Source: Trematomus loennbergii
Taxonomy: Eukaryota > Chordata > Actinopteri > Perciformes > Nototheniidae
Direction: 5' to 3'
NCBI GenBank assembly: GCA_012861695.1
Contig: JAAOOA010000176.1
Span: 124,001 to 188,000, forward strand
Length of the DNA: 64,000 bases
The position numbers and the translations under genes were made by a program. The stretch's first letter is position 1. The number at the start of each line of letters is the position of its first letter. Shown here in pieces: positions 23,345-34,172 of this stretch. The notes under the pieces were generated by a model. It was not told the DNA's origin. It was given only the letters and a program-made list of their open reading frames with translations, and did no database searches.

Positions 23345-23876
23345 CCAAGTTGATAATAAGAGCTCATTGTAGGCTACATTTAAAGTTGAATTTACCCTGT
23401 GTTTGATTGGTAAGATGTATGAAATTGTATCACCATTTGTATGATTACTTTTCCTTTTATTAACATGTTAAAAAAAAATCAATCAATTCAATCAAAATGT
23501 ATATAAAAAATATTTAAAAACTAAACTTGTATTTGGTTTGTTACTTATTGTTTAAAGTTACCTTTAAGATTTTTGTAAGTATGCCCAGGTTTGAACAGGT
23601 ATGCCCAAGTTTGAACAGTGGTTCAATTTACCCCCTGACCTGGATCAACTTACCCCTTACCCGGGGCAAGTTGAGCCACAAGACTTTTTTTTTTTTAGAA
23701 GTAATATTTTCACTGCCCTTGATCAAATATTAATTCTTATCATTGCCATTGATAGGAGACATCCTGAATTATAGGTGTGTGCTTTCATTTTTACTATGTG
23801 TCATTTCTCCTTGCTTAGAGGACAGCATAACTAAAAAATGGCTCAACTTACCCCACTCTCCCCTACTGCCGCAACA
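23345..23876. mobile_element. Truncated DNA transposon with GGGGTAAGTTGAGCC-type end
   Basis: The right edge TGGCTCAACTTACCCCACTC (from 23839) is a terminal sequence common in fish repeats, and CAACTTACCCC / GGGGCAAGTTGAGCC motifs recur inside (23640-23676). The left end is missing, lost where the chromovirus LTR now stands. Confidence 0.5.
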
Positions 23877-24245
23877 TCTTGCAGGAAACAGTGTCTGAGG
23901 GAATGTTCATTTAATAAAACTATGAATGTTTTAATTCCATGTAACGGGAAGAAACTCATCTAACTGATCGTTTTTTTTTTTTTCAAAAGAAAACCCACAA
24001 TGCTAACACTGAGCCTCTGAATTAGCAACGAGCGAAAAATGATAACACCTTACGGCACTGAAGATCGCTCACAAAACCTTATTATTTATCTTTTCACCAC
24101 ATCCAACACATCATTTCACATCGTGAGGTGACACAGAATCGATTGACACCAACATTACCACTGAATTATACGTATTTGCGACGTTATAAGCAAAAACGGA
24201 CATCAAAACAGGTGACGCTAGATAGCTAAAAATGCTAACATGTTT
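23877..24245. repeat. Fragment of the piggyBac-type element seen at 44739
   Basis: Matches about 44775-45145 (CCGCAACATCTTGCAGG through AAAATGCTAACATG) with scattered differences. Neither terminus is kept. Beyond 24245, up to 24738, I see no gene; TTAGGGTTCGGGTTAGGG at 24252 is probably chance. Confidence 0.65.
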
Positions 24246-24746
24246 ACCTTAGGGTTCGGGTTAGGGTGGGGGAAAGAATCCGGTAACCAGACAGAATCTG
24301 ATTACACGTAGAGCTCTGGCCATCCGGGGACCGACATCGGTGTTTAAAGTTGGGGCTTCCTGTGCCGTCAAAGTTGTTTTTAGTTTAGTCGTACATACAA
24401 CCTGCCTTATATTATACACATCATCAGTAGTGGTTCCTCAGATCATTGCATTTTTCGACCCTTCACTAGACATTCTCCCCGAGGTGGGCCTGCAAAGTTG
24501 ATCAGACCATGCAGTGTGTATTTTTTAAAGTTAAATATGGTCACAGCGATCAAGTCTGGGAGAGTGATAATTTCCACGTCTGGATCTTATTTTCCCTACA
24601 CCAGATGTACTTCCCGTCCGGGAAGGTGATTTGCGTTGTTTTGTTTGTGTTGTGGTGTGATTCCATATACTTTAAATGTAATGTGGCTTGTTGTTTTCTT
24701 CCCAGCTGTGTCTGTGCAGTGTGCAGCCTCTGACACGAATGAGCGG

Positions 24747-25614
24747 TAGTGATGTGTCGGTCGCGAACGAGCCGGCTCAAAGAGCCGGCTCTTTTAAGTG
24801 AACGACGGGAGCCGGCTCGCCCGAGAACGAGCCGTTTTTTTGTTTTTGTTATATTTTGTTAAGTAATACAAGACAGAATGATATGATGATCTCCGCGCTA
24901 CAGCTGCTCCGTGCATGCATGCAGTGGCATTTAATATCCAAGGATTAGAGACTGTTGGATGCTGCTGTTTTGAGCATTGCAATACATTTATTTGTATTAT
25001 GTTTTTTTATGATTAGAGACGGTTGGATGCTGCTGTACTGAGCATTGCAATATATTTATTTTCACTATGTTATTTATTTATGATTATCCTTGGGCTCAGC
25101 AAAGATTTGATGTCAGCTGTTGCTGTCTTTTTTTCTATAGTTAATACTGAAATAGAGCCCTGCTGTTTTGTCAGGGCCCTTTCTTTAAATATAATTTAAA
25201 ATGTCGAAACAGTAGCCCCTTTTTTTAAATGTCTATGCTTAAGTTTTTATAGGTGTTGCTATCTGCTTTGTGTAGCGTGGTTCTACAAGCAAGTCTGTGC
25301 ATTCATTGGGTGGTATCAGAGAGATACAAGGGTCTGTAAATGCAATGAAAGCAATTGGCCACAGCAAATAATTGATATTAAACAAGTAATTTTTACTTTT
25401 GAATACTTCAGTACAAAGGATGTATTGAATAATTTAAGTGATATGTGTACACATATAAATCATTAGTCAAAACAGGGCTACATTTGATTGAATTATAAAA
25501 GGTATAATATGTGGTAAACTGAAGAGCCGTTTGGGAGCCGAAAGAGCCGGCTCTTCTTGGTGAGCCGAGCCAAATGATCCGGCTCACCAAGAAGAGCCGG
25601 AATTCCCATCACTA
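24747..25614. mobile_element. Non-autonomous hAT element with hairpin ends, 868 bp
   Basis: TAGTGATG at the left and CATCACTA at the right, flanked by an exact 8-bp duplication ATGAGCGG (24739-24746, 25615-25622). Just inside each end are strong hairpins built from GAGCCGGCTC motifs; the right one pairs GGCTCTTCTTGGTGAGCC with its complement. The centre is AT-rich with no transposase. The right 170 bp recur at 30266-30437. Confidence 0.9.
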
Positions 25615-25622
25615 ATGAGCGG

Positions 25623-25970
25623 GAGAGAGTGTCAGCCTGCTCTTTATAGAGATGTGGGTGTGGTCTATTTGACCGTTAATACTTCCGTGTTTGCCGTTAG
25701 GTAGAGTTGAGTATGAAAATGGCTGTTCTTCTGACATTACAGGAATTTATAGTACAGTTTATGCTGTTATTACTCTGTGTTAGTAGTGCGTGAGGCCATA
25801 TGTACAGACATGTACATGGGACATGAAAACAGTGCATCTCATATTGACAAAAAAAATCTCACTAATCAAGTTTTCGCTAAGATAAAAAACATTGAAGTTT
25901 TGGATTTTAGTGTAATTCACAAATGTTCCACCAGATGGTGCCACAACACCAAGGGGAAAAGATGATATAT
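25623..25970. other. Unassigned stretch
   Basis: Nothing recognised. AT-rich, with short open frames on both strands that show no motif. Confidence 0.4.
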
Positions 25971-26510
25971 TAACCCAGGAATAAGTGGGCAAAATATGGG
26001 TACATTAGTGTTTAAAGTCGGGGGAACTGTTTTAATTCAGGACCAGGGTGAAAAGATAACACATTTACCCAGGAATAAGTGTCTGAATCATGCGTATATT
26101 AGTGTTTAAAGCCGTGGGAAATGTTTTAATTCAACAGGAGAGGGTAATTCAATTGTTACCCAGGGAACAGGGCTGCAAACATGGCTACATGAGTGTTAAA
26201 ATGCTGTCAAACTGTTTTAATTCAGTCATAATTGTCGTTTTTAGACGGTGTACATTGGACTCAATAAACATACAGAGTTATGGACATAAACGTGTCAGTA
26301 TAGACGGGATAATGTACATATTAATCATATTTAATTTGTTAAATGTACAATGAGCTAAAAACAGCAGAATCACTGCTGTTAGCAGGGTCTCAGAGACCCA
26401 TAGACCCAGAGACCCAGGGTACAGCACCTCGCTGTCTTACCCAGAAAACAGGGCTCTGATCAGGGCTAAAGTAATGTTATAAACTGGTGAATCTGTTTAA
26501 ATGCAGGCAG
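25971..26510. repeat. Degenerate ~92-bp tandem array
   Basis: Units start with ACCCAGG(A/G)A at about 25973, 26067, 26158 and, after a gap, 26439. Each continues with ...TACAT.AGTGTTTAAA... and ...CTGTTTTAATTCAG. A second short repeat (CACTGCTGTTAGCAGGGTCT with CAGAGACCC) occurs at about 26371 and 26518. Units have diverged strongly, so the array is old. Confidence 0.5.
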
Positions 26511-26914
26511 CAGAGTCACTGCTGTTAGCAGGGTCTCAGAGACCCATAAGAGACCTCGAAGATCGCTTGATTAATCCCCAGACTTTCAAATAATTGTTCC
26601 ACGCTTTCAAATATTACATTTTTTCGGACGTGTAATTAGCTAAAGCTTTATTGTTTATTGTTATTGATATCAGACAATGATACTGCAGATTATTCAATTA
26701 TTATTTATATGTTTCGTTTTGTTATTGCATTCATTTGTATTGTACTGTATCATGTCTGTATCACCTTTGTTTCATTTGTATTTTCTTTGGTTTTACACGC
26801 TCGAAAAATAAAATAAACTTAAACTAAACATTTTCGTTTGAAAGAGCCTTTTTGACGGAGTTCAGAATTTTAACTGCAAACTCCTTCTTCTCCTTTTTTC
26901 GGCCAAAGACTCTA

Positions 26915-27586
26915 CTACACACTCACTTTAGTTACTCTACATTTTGCTAAGCATTGATCTTCACTGCTGCGACATATAAATGTACTAGCAGTAGCTGGCC
27001 TGGGGAAATTAAATCGACAAACAGTGTTATTTTTCTTACACGTTTTAGAGTGTCTTTTGGAATGCTGTTGCACAGATGTCACAATGTCCTTTAACGGCTC
27101 ATCTTGTGATGGTAATTCACATGTCACATATGTGTCGATGAATTGAATCACCTCTTCATCTGTATTCTTATCAATTTTGGGTGCATTCTCAATCCAAAAC
27201 AAGCAATGCACATGAGGTGAGCCACGCTGCTGAAATTCCACGCGATAGAAATAATCTACAATCTTGCCAATTGGGTGTGAAGGGGACATAAGAACTTCTT
27301 TCAAAAAACAATTCCATCTATAGTCAAACATCCTGGCCGCTGTCACAGGATTACGACGCAAGAGTTCACATCTGTCTGCCCAATCTAAATCTTCAGCGGT
27401 CTGTGTTCTACCTTCCTGTTTTAAAATAGCGTTGAGTAAATTTGCCCACCTAAGATCAGCCGAAGAGAATGAACAAAACCAGGAAGGCACACCAAGTTGA
27501 CGCACACAAGCTAGGAGGTCACTGTGCGCGCTGCCAAAATGCTGGAGTACCTCTAATAGGTGAGAGAAAACGAAAGCCATCATCAA
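26915..27586 (-). pseudogene. Helitron Rep (Helitron_like_N) fragment
   Basis: A 223-codon frame with the Rep HUH motif in GSPHVHCLFWI (about residue 117), preceded by DYFYRVEFQQR and followed by FIDTYVTCELP and CRFNFPRP, all typical of animal Helitron N-terminal domains. The catalytic tyrosine segment and the helicase are absent, and the frame ends soon after. It is a truncated piece of an autonomous Helitron; terminal TC...CTRR ends were not located. Confidence 0.8.
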
Positions 27587-27643
27587 ATTGCAACAGTTTT
27601 CTTATGGTTTTGGTCGCTCAAAACTCTGTGTGTGTAAAAAGAT

Positions 27644-27755
27644 GATCCACAAGCAGAGATTTGAGATCCACAAGCAGAGATTTGAGATCCACAAGCAGAG
27701 ATTTCAGATCCACAAGCGGAGATTTCAGATCCACAAGCGGAGATTTCAGATCCAC
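27644..27755. repeat. 21-bp tandem repeat, five copies
   Basis: GATCCACAAGCAGAGATTTGA repeated five times, with G/A changes that distinguish the last units, plus a partial sixth. It is in frame (IHKQRFE repeats) with an open frame of no recognised family. Confidence 0.85.
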
Positions 27756-28606
27756 CCTACTAAACAAACTGTAAAAGCAAGTTGGGAAAGTAACAACATT
27801 CAAAAAGAAAGTTTTTGTGTTTGTGTTTCAGAATTATGTAAGGAATTCAAAGTTAAGGAATGGAATATTAGTCCGACTGTGTTGATATCAGCTGTTCCAC
27901 CATGGCTACTACCTCAACCTGTAATATATGTATCCTTATTGCGAGTGATCACATGGCAGTGTAACAGTGGAGATGATGGATATCTCACTAGCACTTCAGT
28001 GGATAGAGAAAGTACAGCCAATGCGAGTGGTCATTTGCTCTGACTCCAGCGCAGCTTTGGAGAGTATAAATAACTTATCGTCATTCTGTCGTCAGGATAT
28101 TCTGCATGAAATGTTGCACATCATGTTAGGTTAGTTCATTTTGGAATTGTTGTTCAATTTGTGTGGATTCCAGCGCATGTGGTATTAGAGATAATGAGGT
28201 AGTGGATCAACTGGAAAAATGTGGATTGATTTAATAGTACCAGAGCAGAAGTCAAATCATTTACGGAAGTTATTATCAAGCAACAATGGCAAACGTTATG
28301 GGACAGTAACACTAAAAAGACATTTATACCGGATACAAAGGGAAGTAGGAATGGAAAGCACGTGGGGAGTAGTAGAAGAGAACAGAGCATTATCAGCACG
28401 ATCAAATTGGGTCACTCTGGATTAAACTCATCACTGCATCTGATTGGAAAACATCCAACTGGCAACTGTGATGGTTGCCAACAATCAGAGACAATACATC
28501 ATGTATTCTTTAGCTGCTCGGAATATACCAGTCAAAGTCTCATTCTGAAAACTGCAATGGAACAACATAACATCAAGGACATGGATTTCTAGTCAATATT
28601 TGCAAG

Positions 28607-29602
28607 TGTCATGGCCTGGCTCTTGGCCATAACAAAAAGCGTGGGAAGGACAAGAACATATATGAAAAATATATTTATTAATGTTACGTGCCAGGCAGGC
28701 TGTACTTGTGTGGTTCTCCTTCCCTCCTGCTTTTCTCTCTTCTCCCTGTCTTCTGCACAGCTAATCAGCAGCTGATCAGGACCTGCCTGTGCACCAGAGT
28801 CTGATGGCTGATTGGATCCTCTCACCCTCAGCTGGCCTATCAGCAGCCAGGGCCGACCATAAAGGAGGCACCCAGGAAGTCTTCTCTCTCTCACTCTGGG
28901 TTGATTGCTGATGGAGGAGCATGCAATTGACTACCTTGTAACGACAATATTCCTCTTTGTTTTGTATGACCTATATTGAAAGTGTGTGTGTTGAGAGGTG
29001 GAGGAGTTAGGTAAGTCTGGGGTACCCTGTACACTTCTCATCACGTAGATAACTAATGTTAAGACACACTAGGTTAGCGGATTGTTGCCACCCTGTATTC
29101 TGTTTTGTCCAATTCTGAGTAGTTTTAGTGAGGGTTTTTGTTTGAGTTTTTGTTTCAAAGGATAGACGTAGAGATAGGCCTGGTTTTGTTATGCTTGTTT
29201 CTTTTGTTTGGCACAATCCTTCGACTCCTCCTCCTCCTCACACAGAGTATTTTCTGTTCAGTTTTCTAGGTTGACAAAAATAAACCTTTTGTCAAACCTT
29301 TACGCTGACTCTCATATTATTGGTTGTTGTGTGTTAATGTCTCCAGGTCCCCTAGACCTTAGTGGGGCCGTAACAATTAACAAAAGTTTAACGTAAACTA
29401 ACACAAAGGAAAAGCAAAAAGACGAAGCGACGTGGCTGCTCCGAGGTCAGGTCCTCTGCGGGGGAGAGAGATTGCGGGTCTCACTCAGGCCCTTTAACCC
29501 TCTGGTACCGGCGGCCAGGTGTCCTCAATCCCAGCTGATAGACCAAAGGGAGAACCTTAAAGGACACACACACACACACGAGATAAGGCAGGGGTCGTCA
29601 CA
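28607..29602 (-). mobile_element. Solo LTR (about 297 bp) hosting a second solo LTR
   Basis: Plus-strand ends are TGTCATGGCC and GGTCGTCACA, with CAAG duplicated on both sides (28603-28606, 29603-29606). An AATAAA signal lies on the minus strand at about 28674, supporting that orientation. Its middle is broken by 28682-29375. Removing both insertions rejoins the LINE tail. Confidence 0.85.
28682..29375 (+). mobile_element. Solo LTR, 694 bp, 5-bp TSD, nested
   Basis: Starts TGTTACGTGCC and ends GGGGCCGTAACA, with ATTAA duplicated exactly (28677-28681, 29376-29380). AATAAA at about 29279 supports plus orientation. No internal region, so it is a recombination product. Confidence 0.9.
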
Positions 29603-29763
29603 CAAGTAACTCAAGAAATGAAGTTCACAAACTGATCTTCGAGTCTCTCAAAAACACTGGTCTGAGGACAAAGATTTAACATGAAGATTCAATAAATCAA
29701 CAGTAGGTGGCGATATATGCTCCAAGTGGAAGCGACTCGCCATTAAAGCAAAGAAGAAGAAGA

Positions 29764-30090
29764 TCTGAATTTAGAGTAAAAAACAGCTCTTATTTACTTC
29801 TTGTTCTTAGTTACAGACCACTTAATTTTACACAAACAAATCTTGCTTAAATTGTACCAATCTAATCTAGCACATTTGGGATCTCTAAAGTTTGATTCAT
29901 TAGGAGGTTGTACTTCCATAAATGATTTTAATTAAATGTTCCACTAATTTTATAATTTTTTTTTTTTTAAGTAATTCTGCTACCACTAACGCGCATACAT
30001 CTAAAGCTAGAAGAGATATTTTTTAGGATGATATATACAGTATGTGTTGATTTGAATTGACTCAAACGTTTCTCTCAACTCCAGATCAAA
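29764..30090. other. Unassigned AT-rich stretch
   Basis: Nothing recognised between the LINE tail and the H2A-like start codon. Confidence 0.4.
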
Positions 30091-30159
30091 GATGTCTGGC
30101 CGTGGAAAGAAAGCTGCCATGGACGGGATGGACAATAAACACAGGGAACTTTTTCAGCT
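30091..30159 (+). pseudogene. Possible histone H2A N-terminus or first exon
   Basis: ATG opens a frame beginning MSGRGKKAAMDGMDNKHREL, then a candidate donor (CTG/GTAATT at about 30160). MSGRGKK is the start of many H2A proteins, but the similarity ends after the first lysines. It may be the displaced start of the H2A-like sequence at 37400, with which it shares GAAAGAAAGCTG, or an unrelated first exon. I cannot decide. Confidence 0.3.
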
Positions 30160-30265
30160 GGTAATTTGTATAATGTAGTGATCACTAATTTACTCATGTA
30201 CATAACTACAGGTGGGGGGTATTGTTTCCACACGGACATATATGTTGTTGGTACTTACTGCGTGC

Positions 30266-30437
30266 TAGTGATGGGAATTCCGGCTCTTCTTGGTGAGCCG
30301 GATCATTTGGCTCGGCTCACCAAGAAGAGCCGGCTCTTTCGGCTCCCAAACGGCTCTTCAGTTTACACATATTATACCTTTTATAATTCAATCAAATTTA
30401 GCCCTGTTTTGACAAATGATTTATATGTGTACCATAT
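30266..30437. mobile_element. Truncated end of the 24747-type hAT element
   Basis: An inverted copy of 25440-25614: TAGTGATGGG, then the GGCTCTTCTTGGTGAGCC hairpin. It breaks off abruptly where the L2-like LINE sequence begins. Confidence 0.8.
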
Positions 30438-30850
30438 AAATCATACCTCATCAGGATCCTAGCAGCGCTGTTCTGAATGTACTGGAGCTTCTGGATGCTT
30501 TTGTTTAGGATCCCGATGAGGAGTGCGTTGCAGTAGTCCAGCCTGGAGGAGACAAAGGCGTGGACTAGCTTTTCGGCGTCAGACAGAGTGAGTGTGGGGC
30601 GGAGTTTGGCGATGTTCCTGAGGTGATAAAAGGAGTTCTTGCACAGCTGTTTAATGTGAGCCTCAAAGGTCAGATGGGCGTCCATTTTAACACCCAGGTT
30701 GGTGACTATTGAGGAGAGGGTAATGTCCTGGCCGGAGAAGGTGATGGTGGTGATGGTGGATGACCGAACCTGGTGTGGGGTGCCAACTATAATGGCTTCG
30801 GTCTTGGAGCTGTTGAGTTTCAGGAAGTTTTGCTTCATCCACGCCTGTAT
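30438..30850 (-). pseudogene. L2/CR1-like LINE, reverse transcriptase C-terminal part
   Basis: The minus strand reads LNSSKTEAIIVGTP, then HAFVSSRLDYCNALLIG and LQYIQNSAARIL, the typical end of the reverse transcriptase in fish L2-type LINEs. About 140 codons remain in one frame. Upstream catalytic motifs and the 3' tail are missing. Confidence 0.8.
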
Positions 30851-31673
30851 CTCCTACATTATTTATTTGAGAAACCTAGTCATCATTGGGGTTGTTTTAT
30901 TTGTAAATCATTAAGTAACGTTTTTATCTTTTAAAAACCGGAAAAAGTATTCTTGTGCAATATAGACTCTTTTCTTGCAATACTGTGCAATAATACATTT
31001 TATGTGGAAAAAAATACTTTTTTATAATATTTCTCAACACTTAATGCGTTATTTTCTATGTCACTAAGTTCTTTAAATTGCTGCTCCTCATTTTTAGCCA
31101 TAAATATGAACTCATTTGCCTTTATTGTTATTCTATTATTACTAATGTGCTTCTCGATATTTAACAAGTTAGCTTATTCTTTATTGTAAAGCTGTCTCTG
31201 CCGCTTTCTGGAGTAATTATACATTTTTAACGAACAGAAATATTGTTTTCTTGCATCACTTTAAAATGTTACGGGAAAATCAGCATTTTTCCGCTCAACG
31301 CTTTGTTTTCACCGGAAAGTGGGCTTAACTTTGCCACAAAGTGCCGTAGCGTTGCTCTCATCTATAGGTGTTCAGAGGCATATTTCTCATCTACCATAAT
31401 ATTTGCAGAATTGCCTGTTCTGTTGCCTCGAGAACAAACTTTGAGCAAGCTTTTCCTGAATTACTTGACTGAGAAAAAGTAATCTGAAAAGTGTACATTT
31501 CTCAGTCAGCTCAGGTATATTGCTTGTAAGAGTGTTTCACCTTCTGCAATGTCACGGCTTCTCTGCATCGCTTTTTTTTTTTTTTTGAAATTGCAACTTA
31601 TTTGATTTTTACGTAGATTTTCCATTATCGTACATCTTGTCATGACCTGTTTTCTGAATCTGATTATTTGCAC
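30851..31673. other. Unassigned stretch
   Basis: AT-rich; I recognise no gene or repeat. A T run at 31571-31586 is the only simple sequence. Confidence 0.4.
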
Positions 31674-31994
31674 TGTTACGGCTGTATGTATTCCCTGTTT
31701 CTTTTTCCCTTTGGTTCCTCTACCCAGGTGTGCTGCATTGCTGTAACGATGTTCAGACGAGGTGCACCTGGAGAAGGAAGTGCTTAAAAGCTCCAGTGCA
31801 GCAGCAGAAAGAGAGGCCTCTGGTGTGGGGACTGCTGTGTTTCTGCCTCTCATCCTAGGATGGATAATTAAACCTTTGATGTGTTATAATAAATCCTATG
31901 GATTTGATGATTTAAAAGGTGTCTTTCGTGTTCTATTTGGGTCAGTGGTGGAATTTGTTAGCCCCATAGGGCCATTTTAAAGGTGGGTGTAACA
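31674..31994 (+). mobile_element. Solo LTR, 321 bp, 5-bp TSD
   Basis: Starts TGTTACGGCTG and ends GGTGGGTGTAACA. TGCAC is duplicated exactly (31669-31673, 31995-31999). ATAATAAATCC near 31886 supplies a polyadenylation signal on the plus strand. Confidence 0.9.
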
Positions 31995-31999
31995 TGCAC

Positions 32000-33453
32000 C
32001 TTATGATCATTGATTTGTTTTACACCAGGAACAGGGAAACATAATGTAGTTCCTATATTTACAGTAGTACACTGCAGGGTGAAGGAGAGATTTGAACAGT
32101 ATTGAGCAAATTGAGCAGAACAGCGTGACAGAGGCCACACAATAATTTATTTCAGCCTCCAGGGCGATCTGCTAGTTTTCTAAAGACATTATACTCATTC
32201 TGAAGATGTGCAAAGCCCTTCTCTTCCCTCCTATATAAAGAACTTGAGTTTATTCTTTGCCGCCGAGTCCTCACCTCATAAAATACCTTTACAGCTTCCT
32301 CTGCTGCCAGCCGGCGGCTGCCTTCTCACTCCAGCCCCTGGCTTCTGGGTAGGGCACGCCCCCCACTATGACCCTGCACCTGAAACTGGACACAGATGGT
32401 TAGGATGAGTGGAAACACAGAAAGGGAGAGAAATCATTTATTATGTTACACTTGCCTGCCCTTAATGATAAACAAGACACAACAGAGTATACGCCATCAT
32501 TTATAAGTGGTCATGCATGCAGCATTTTTAGAAAGTGACCCAAGGAACACAAAAGTTGTCTTTAGCTGCCTAAAGGGATAGATCATAAATAAAGAGAAAG
32601 TAGACAGAGACAGTGTTGTGTGTTTGTCAGCTGACTACAGTACTGAAGTGTTGGATAGAAGATAATCCAACCGGATGGACACAGAGGAGGGGAGGGGGTC
32701 AGTGAAGTGGGCCGTCTGCTGGTGGGGGTGAAGTGGATCCCCAATTTGGCATGTTCAAAATTATGAAGCCACAAGACTGGATTCTGCCCATCAGGCAGAC
32801 AGCTGGGCAGAGGTGCTTCCACCCATCTGTTAGAGCCATTTTCATTTAGTTATTATTGTCTGAATGTTAGGCTTAATATAAAGATTGAACTTAATTAATC
32901 AGGTTTTTTGTGAGTCACACTATGGTTTAAAATGTATTAATTTAAGGCTCACTTATTTGTTATGAAATGTGCGTCAGTATCACGTGCATGGCTATATGCC
33001 TATATATGGTAGGTTGTAGGACACAGCTGATGGTGATGGGACGGGGAAACGGAAAAGTATTTTGACTGTTCTTTTTGAACAAAAGAAGGCTATTAAATTG
33101 TAGACCAGGATTACTCACCCAATCAAAATCCCTGTTTAAACTCCCATCTTCCATATCCATTTCATATCATAGTGACTAGAGGGGGGTGAGCTAAGATCTT
33201 TTATTGAATGTTACATCAAAGGTGGGATAAGTACTCAGATTTTGTACTTAAGTAAAGGTAGAAAGTGTAGTACTCGGTCACTATGGTGAAAAACACTTTT
33301 ACATCAAAAAGTATTTTTTCCCCCCAGTTGATTTTAAGTCTACTGGGGGGTACTATTGTAGTATCCATACCTTGTATTTTACATTTATATTTTAACATTA
33401 AAATAATGGAAACAGATGGAAGACGATAATGTTAACATAAATAATAGGGTTAC
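32000..33453. other. Mostly unassigned; one repeat fragment
   Basis: No gene recognised. About 33222-33330 contains GTACTTAAGTAAAGGTAGAA, a fragment of the same repeat seen at 44590-44734. A minus-strand frame near 33118-33160 ends at a good donor (GTGAGTAAT) but has no supported acceptor. Confidence 0.4.
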
Positions 33454-34172
33454 CTCCTCATTGTCCTTCGCCTGCTTCAGTTCTCTCACCAGCTGAATGA
33501 AAAGGGAACAGTTGATTTTTCAGAAACACGAACTCAACATATGAATAATATATTACGATGTTGTGATTTGAAATTATCTTTGAGTACTTGCTCACCTGTG
33601 AGACGAGGAGCCCAATGGCACACGCCAGTGTAGTAATGCCATTTATCGGGTCTTCCGTTTCCTGAATGGCTGCTATCTCTGCATTCCTGTGAAGAGGAAT
33701 CACTCTGAGCCATCGCTGCAATAAGCTCCATAATCAATTGTTTCCTCTTATTCATTTTAGGGCTGGTCTTGACTGAAGAAAAATAAATCAACAAAATAAA
33801 CTAATCCACTTTTTTTTTTAAGAATGATGCTGTGCTAACGTATTTTGAAAAGAAATCCTTTAGCATAGCATAACAAATGACCAATAAAAAAAGTGACGAC
33901 CAGTCGTCTAAAAATCTAGTCACAAAATCTGTATAGGACTGACTGGAAATAAAAGCACACAGCTTTTTATTGTGCATCATTTAATGTTGTGTAAATGACA
34001 ATTGATAGGCAGGTTATTCAAGCTAGTGTAAGGCAGAGTAGGATGAATGCTGGTCTTAACATGTTTGGAATATGTGAAATGCAGTGAGTGCAGGTTGTCA
34101 GACTCACCTGCGGTCCATCTCCGTTTCCAGGTTCTCCAACAGTTTGTTCAGCGGGATGAAGGTGATGGTCCG
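33454..34172 (-). CDS. Three internal exons of an unrecognised host gene
   Basis: Minus-strand exons at 34172-34108 (65 nt), 33686-33596 (91 nt) and 33492-33454 (39 nt) each have AG before and GT after (GTGAGT, GTGAGC, GTAACC). Their phases fit exactly: 65 leaves two bases, 91 begins by completing that codon, 39 is whole. The joined reading has no stop. It gives FIPLNKLLENLETEM, then AEIAAIQETEDPINGITTLA with a short hydrophobic run (ACAIGLLVSQ), then LVRELKQAKDNEE, which is likely helical or coiled. I do not recognise the family. Flanking exons were not found, so it may be a partial copy. Confidence 0.5.

Larger units (their letters stand above)
27850..29763 (+). mobile_element. 3' part of an I-type (Nimb-like) LINE, interrupted by LTRs
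   Basis: Around 28015-28200, shifted frames give an RNase H domain (VVICSDSSAALESINN, then VWIPAH and GIRDNEVVDQL). Around 28440-28590 a C-terminal zinc-knuckle-like segment follows (CDGCQQSETIHHVFFSC). The 3' untranslated end resumes at 29603 after the inserted LTRs, has AGTAGGTGGCG, and terminates in AAGAAGAAGA at about 29763. The 5' part and the reverse transcriptase are missing. Several frameshifts show it is dead. Confidence 0.75.

Noticed and set aside
24252..24269. TTAGGGTTCGGGTTAGGG, a telomere-like run
   Set aside because: Only two exact hexamers and one variant; too short to claim an interstitial telomere.
27588..28043. 151-codon frame containing IHKQRFE repeats
   Set aside because: The repeat comes from a 21-bp tandem array upstream of decayed LINE sequence; the frame crosses unrelated pieces.
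32583..32822. Minus-strand proline-rich frame considered as a further exon of the gene at 33454-34172
   Set aside because: No supported splice acceptor and no phase match to the preceding exon.
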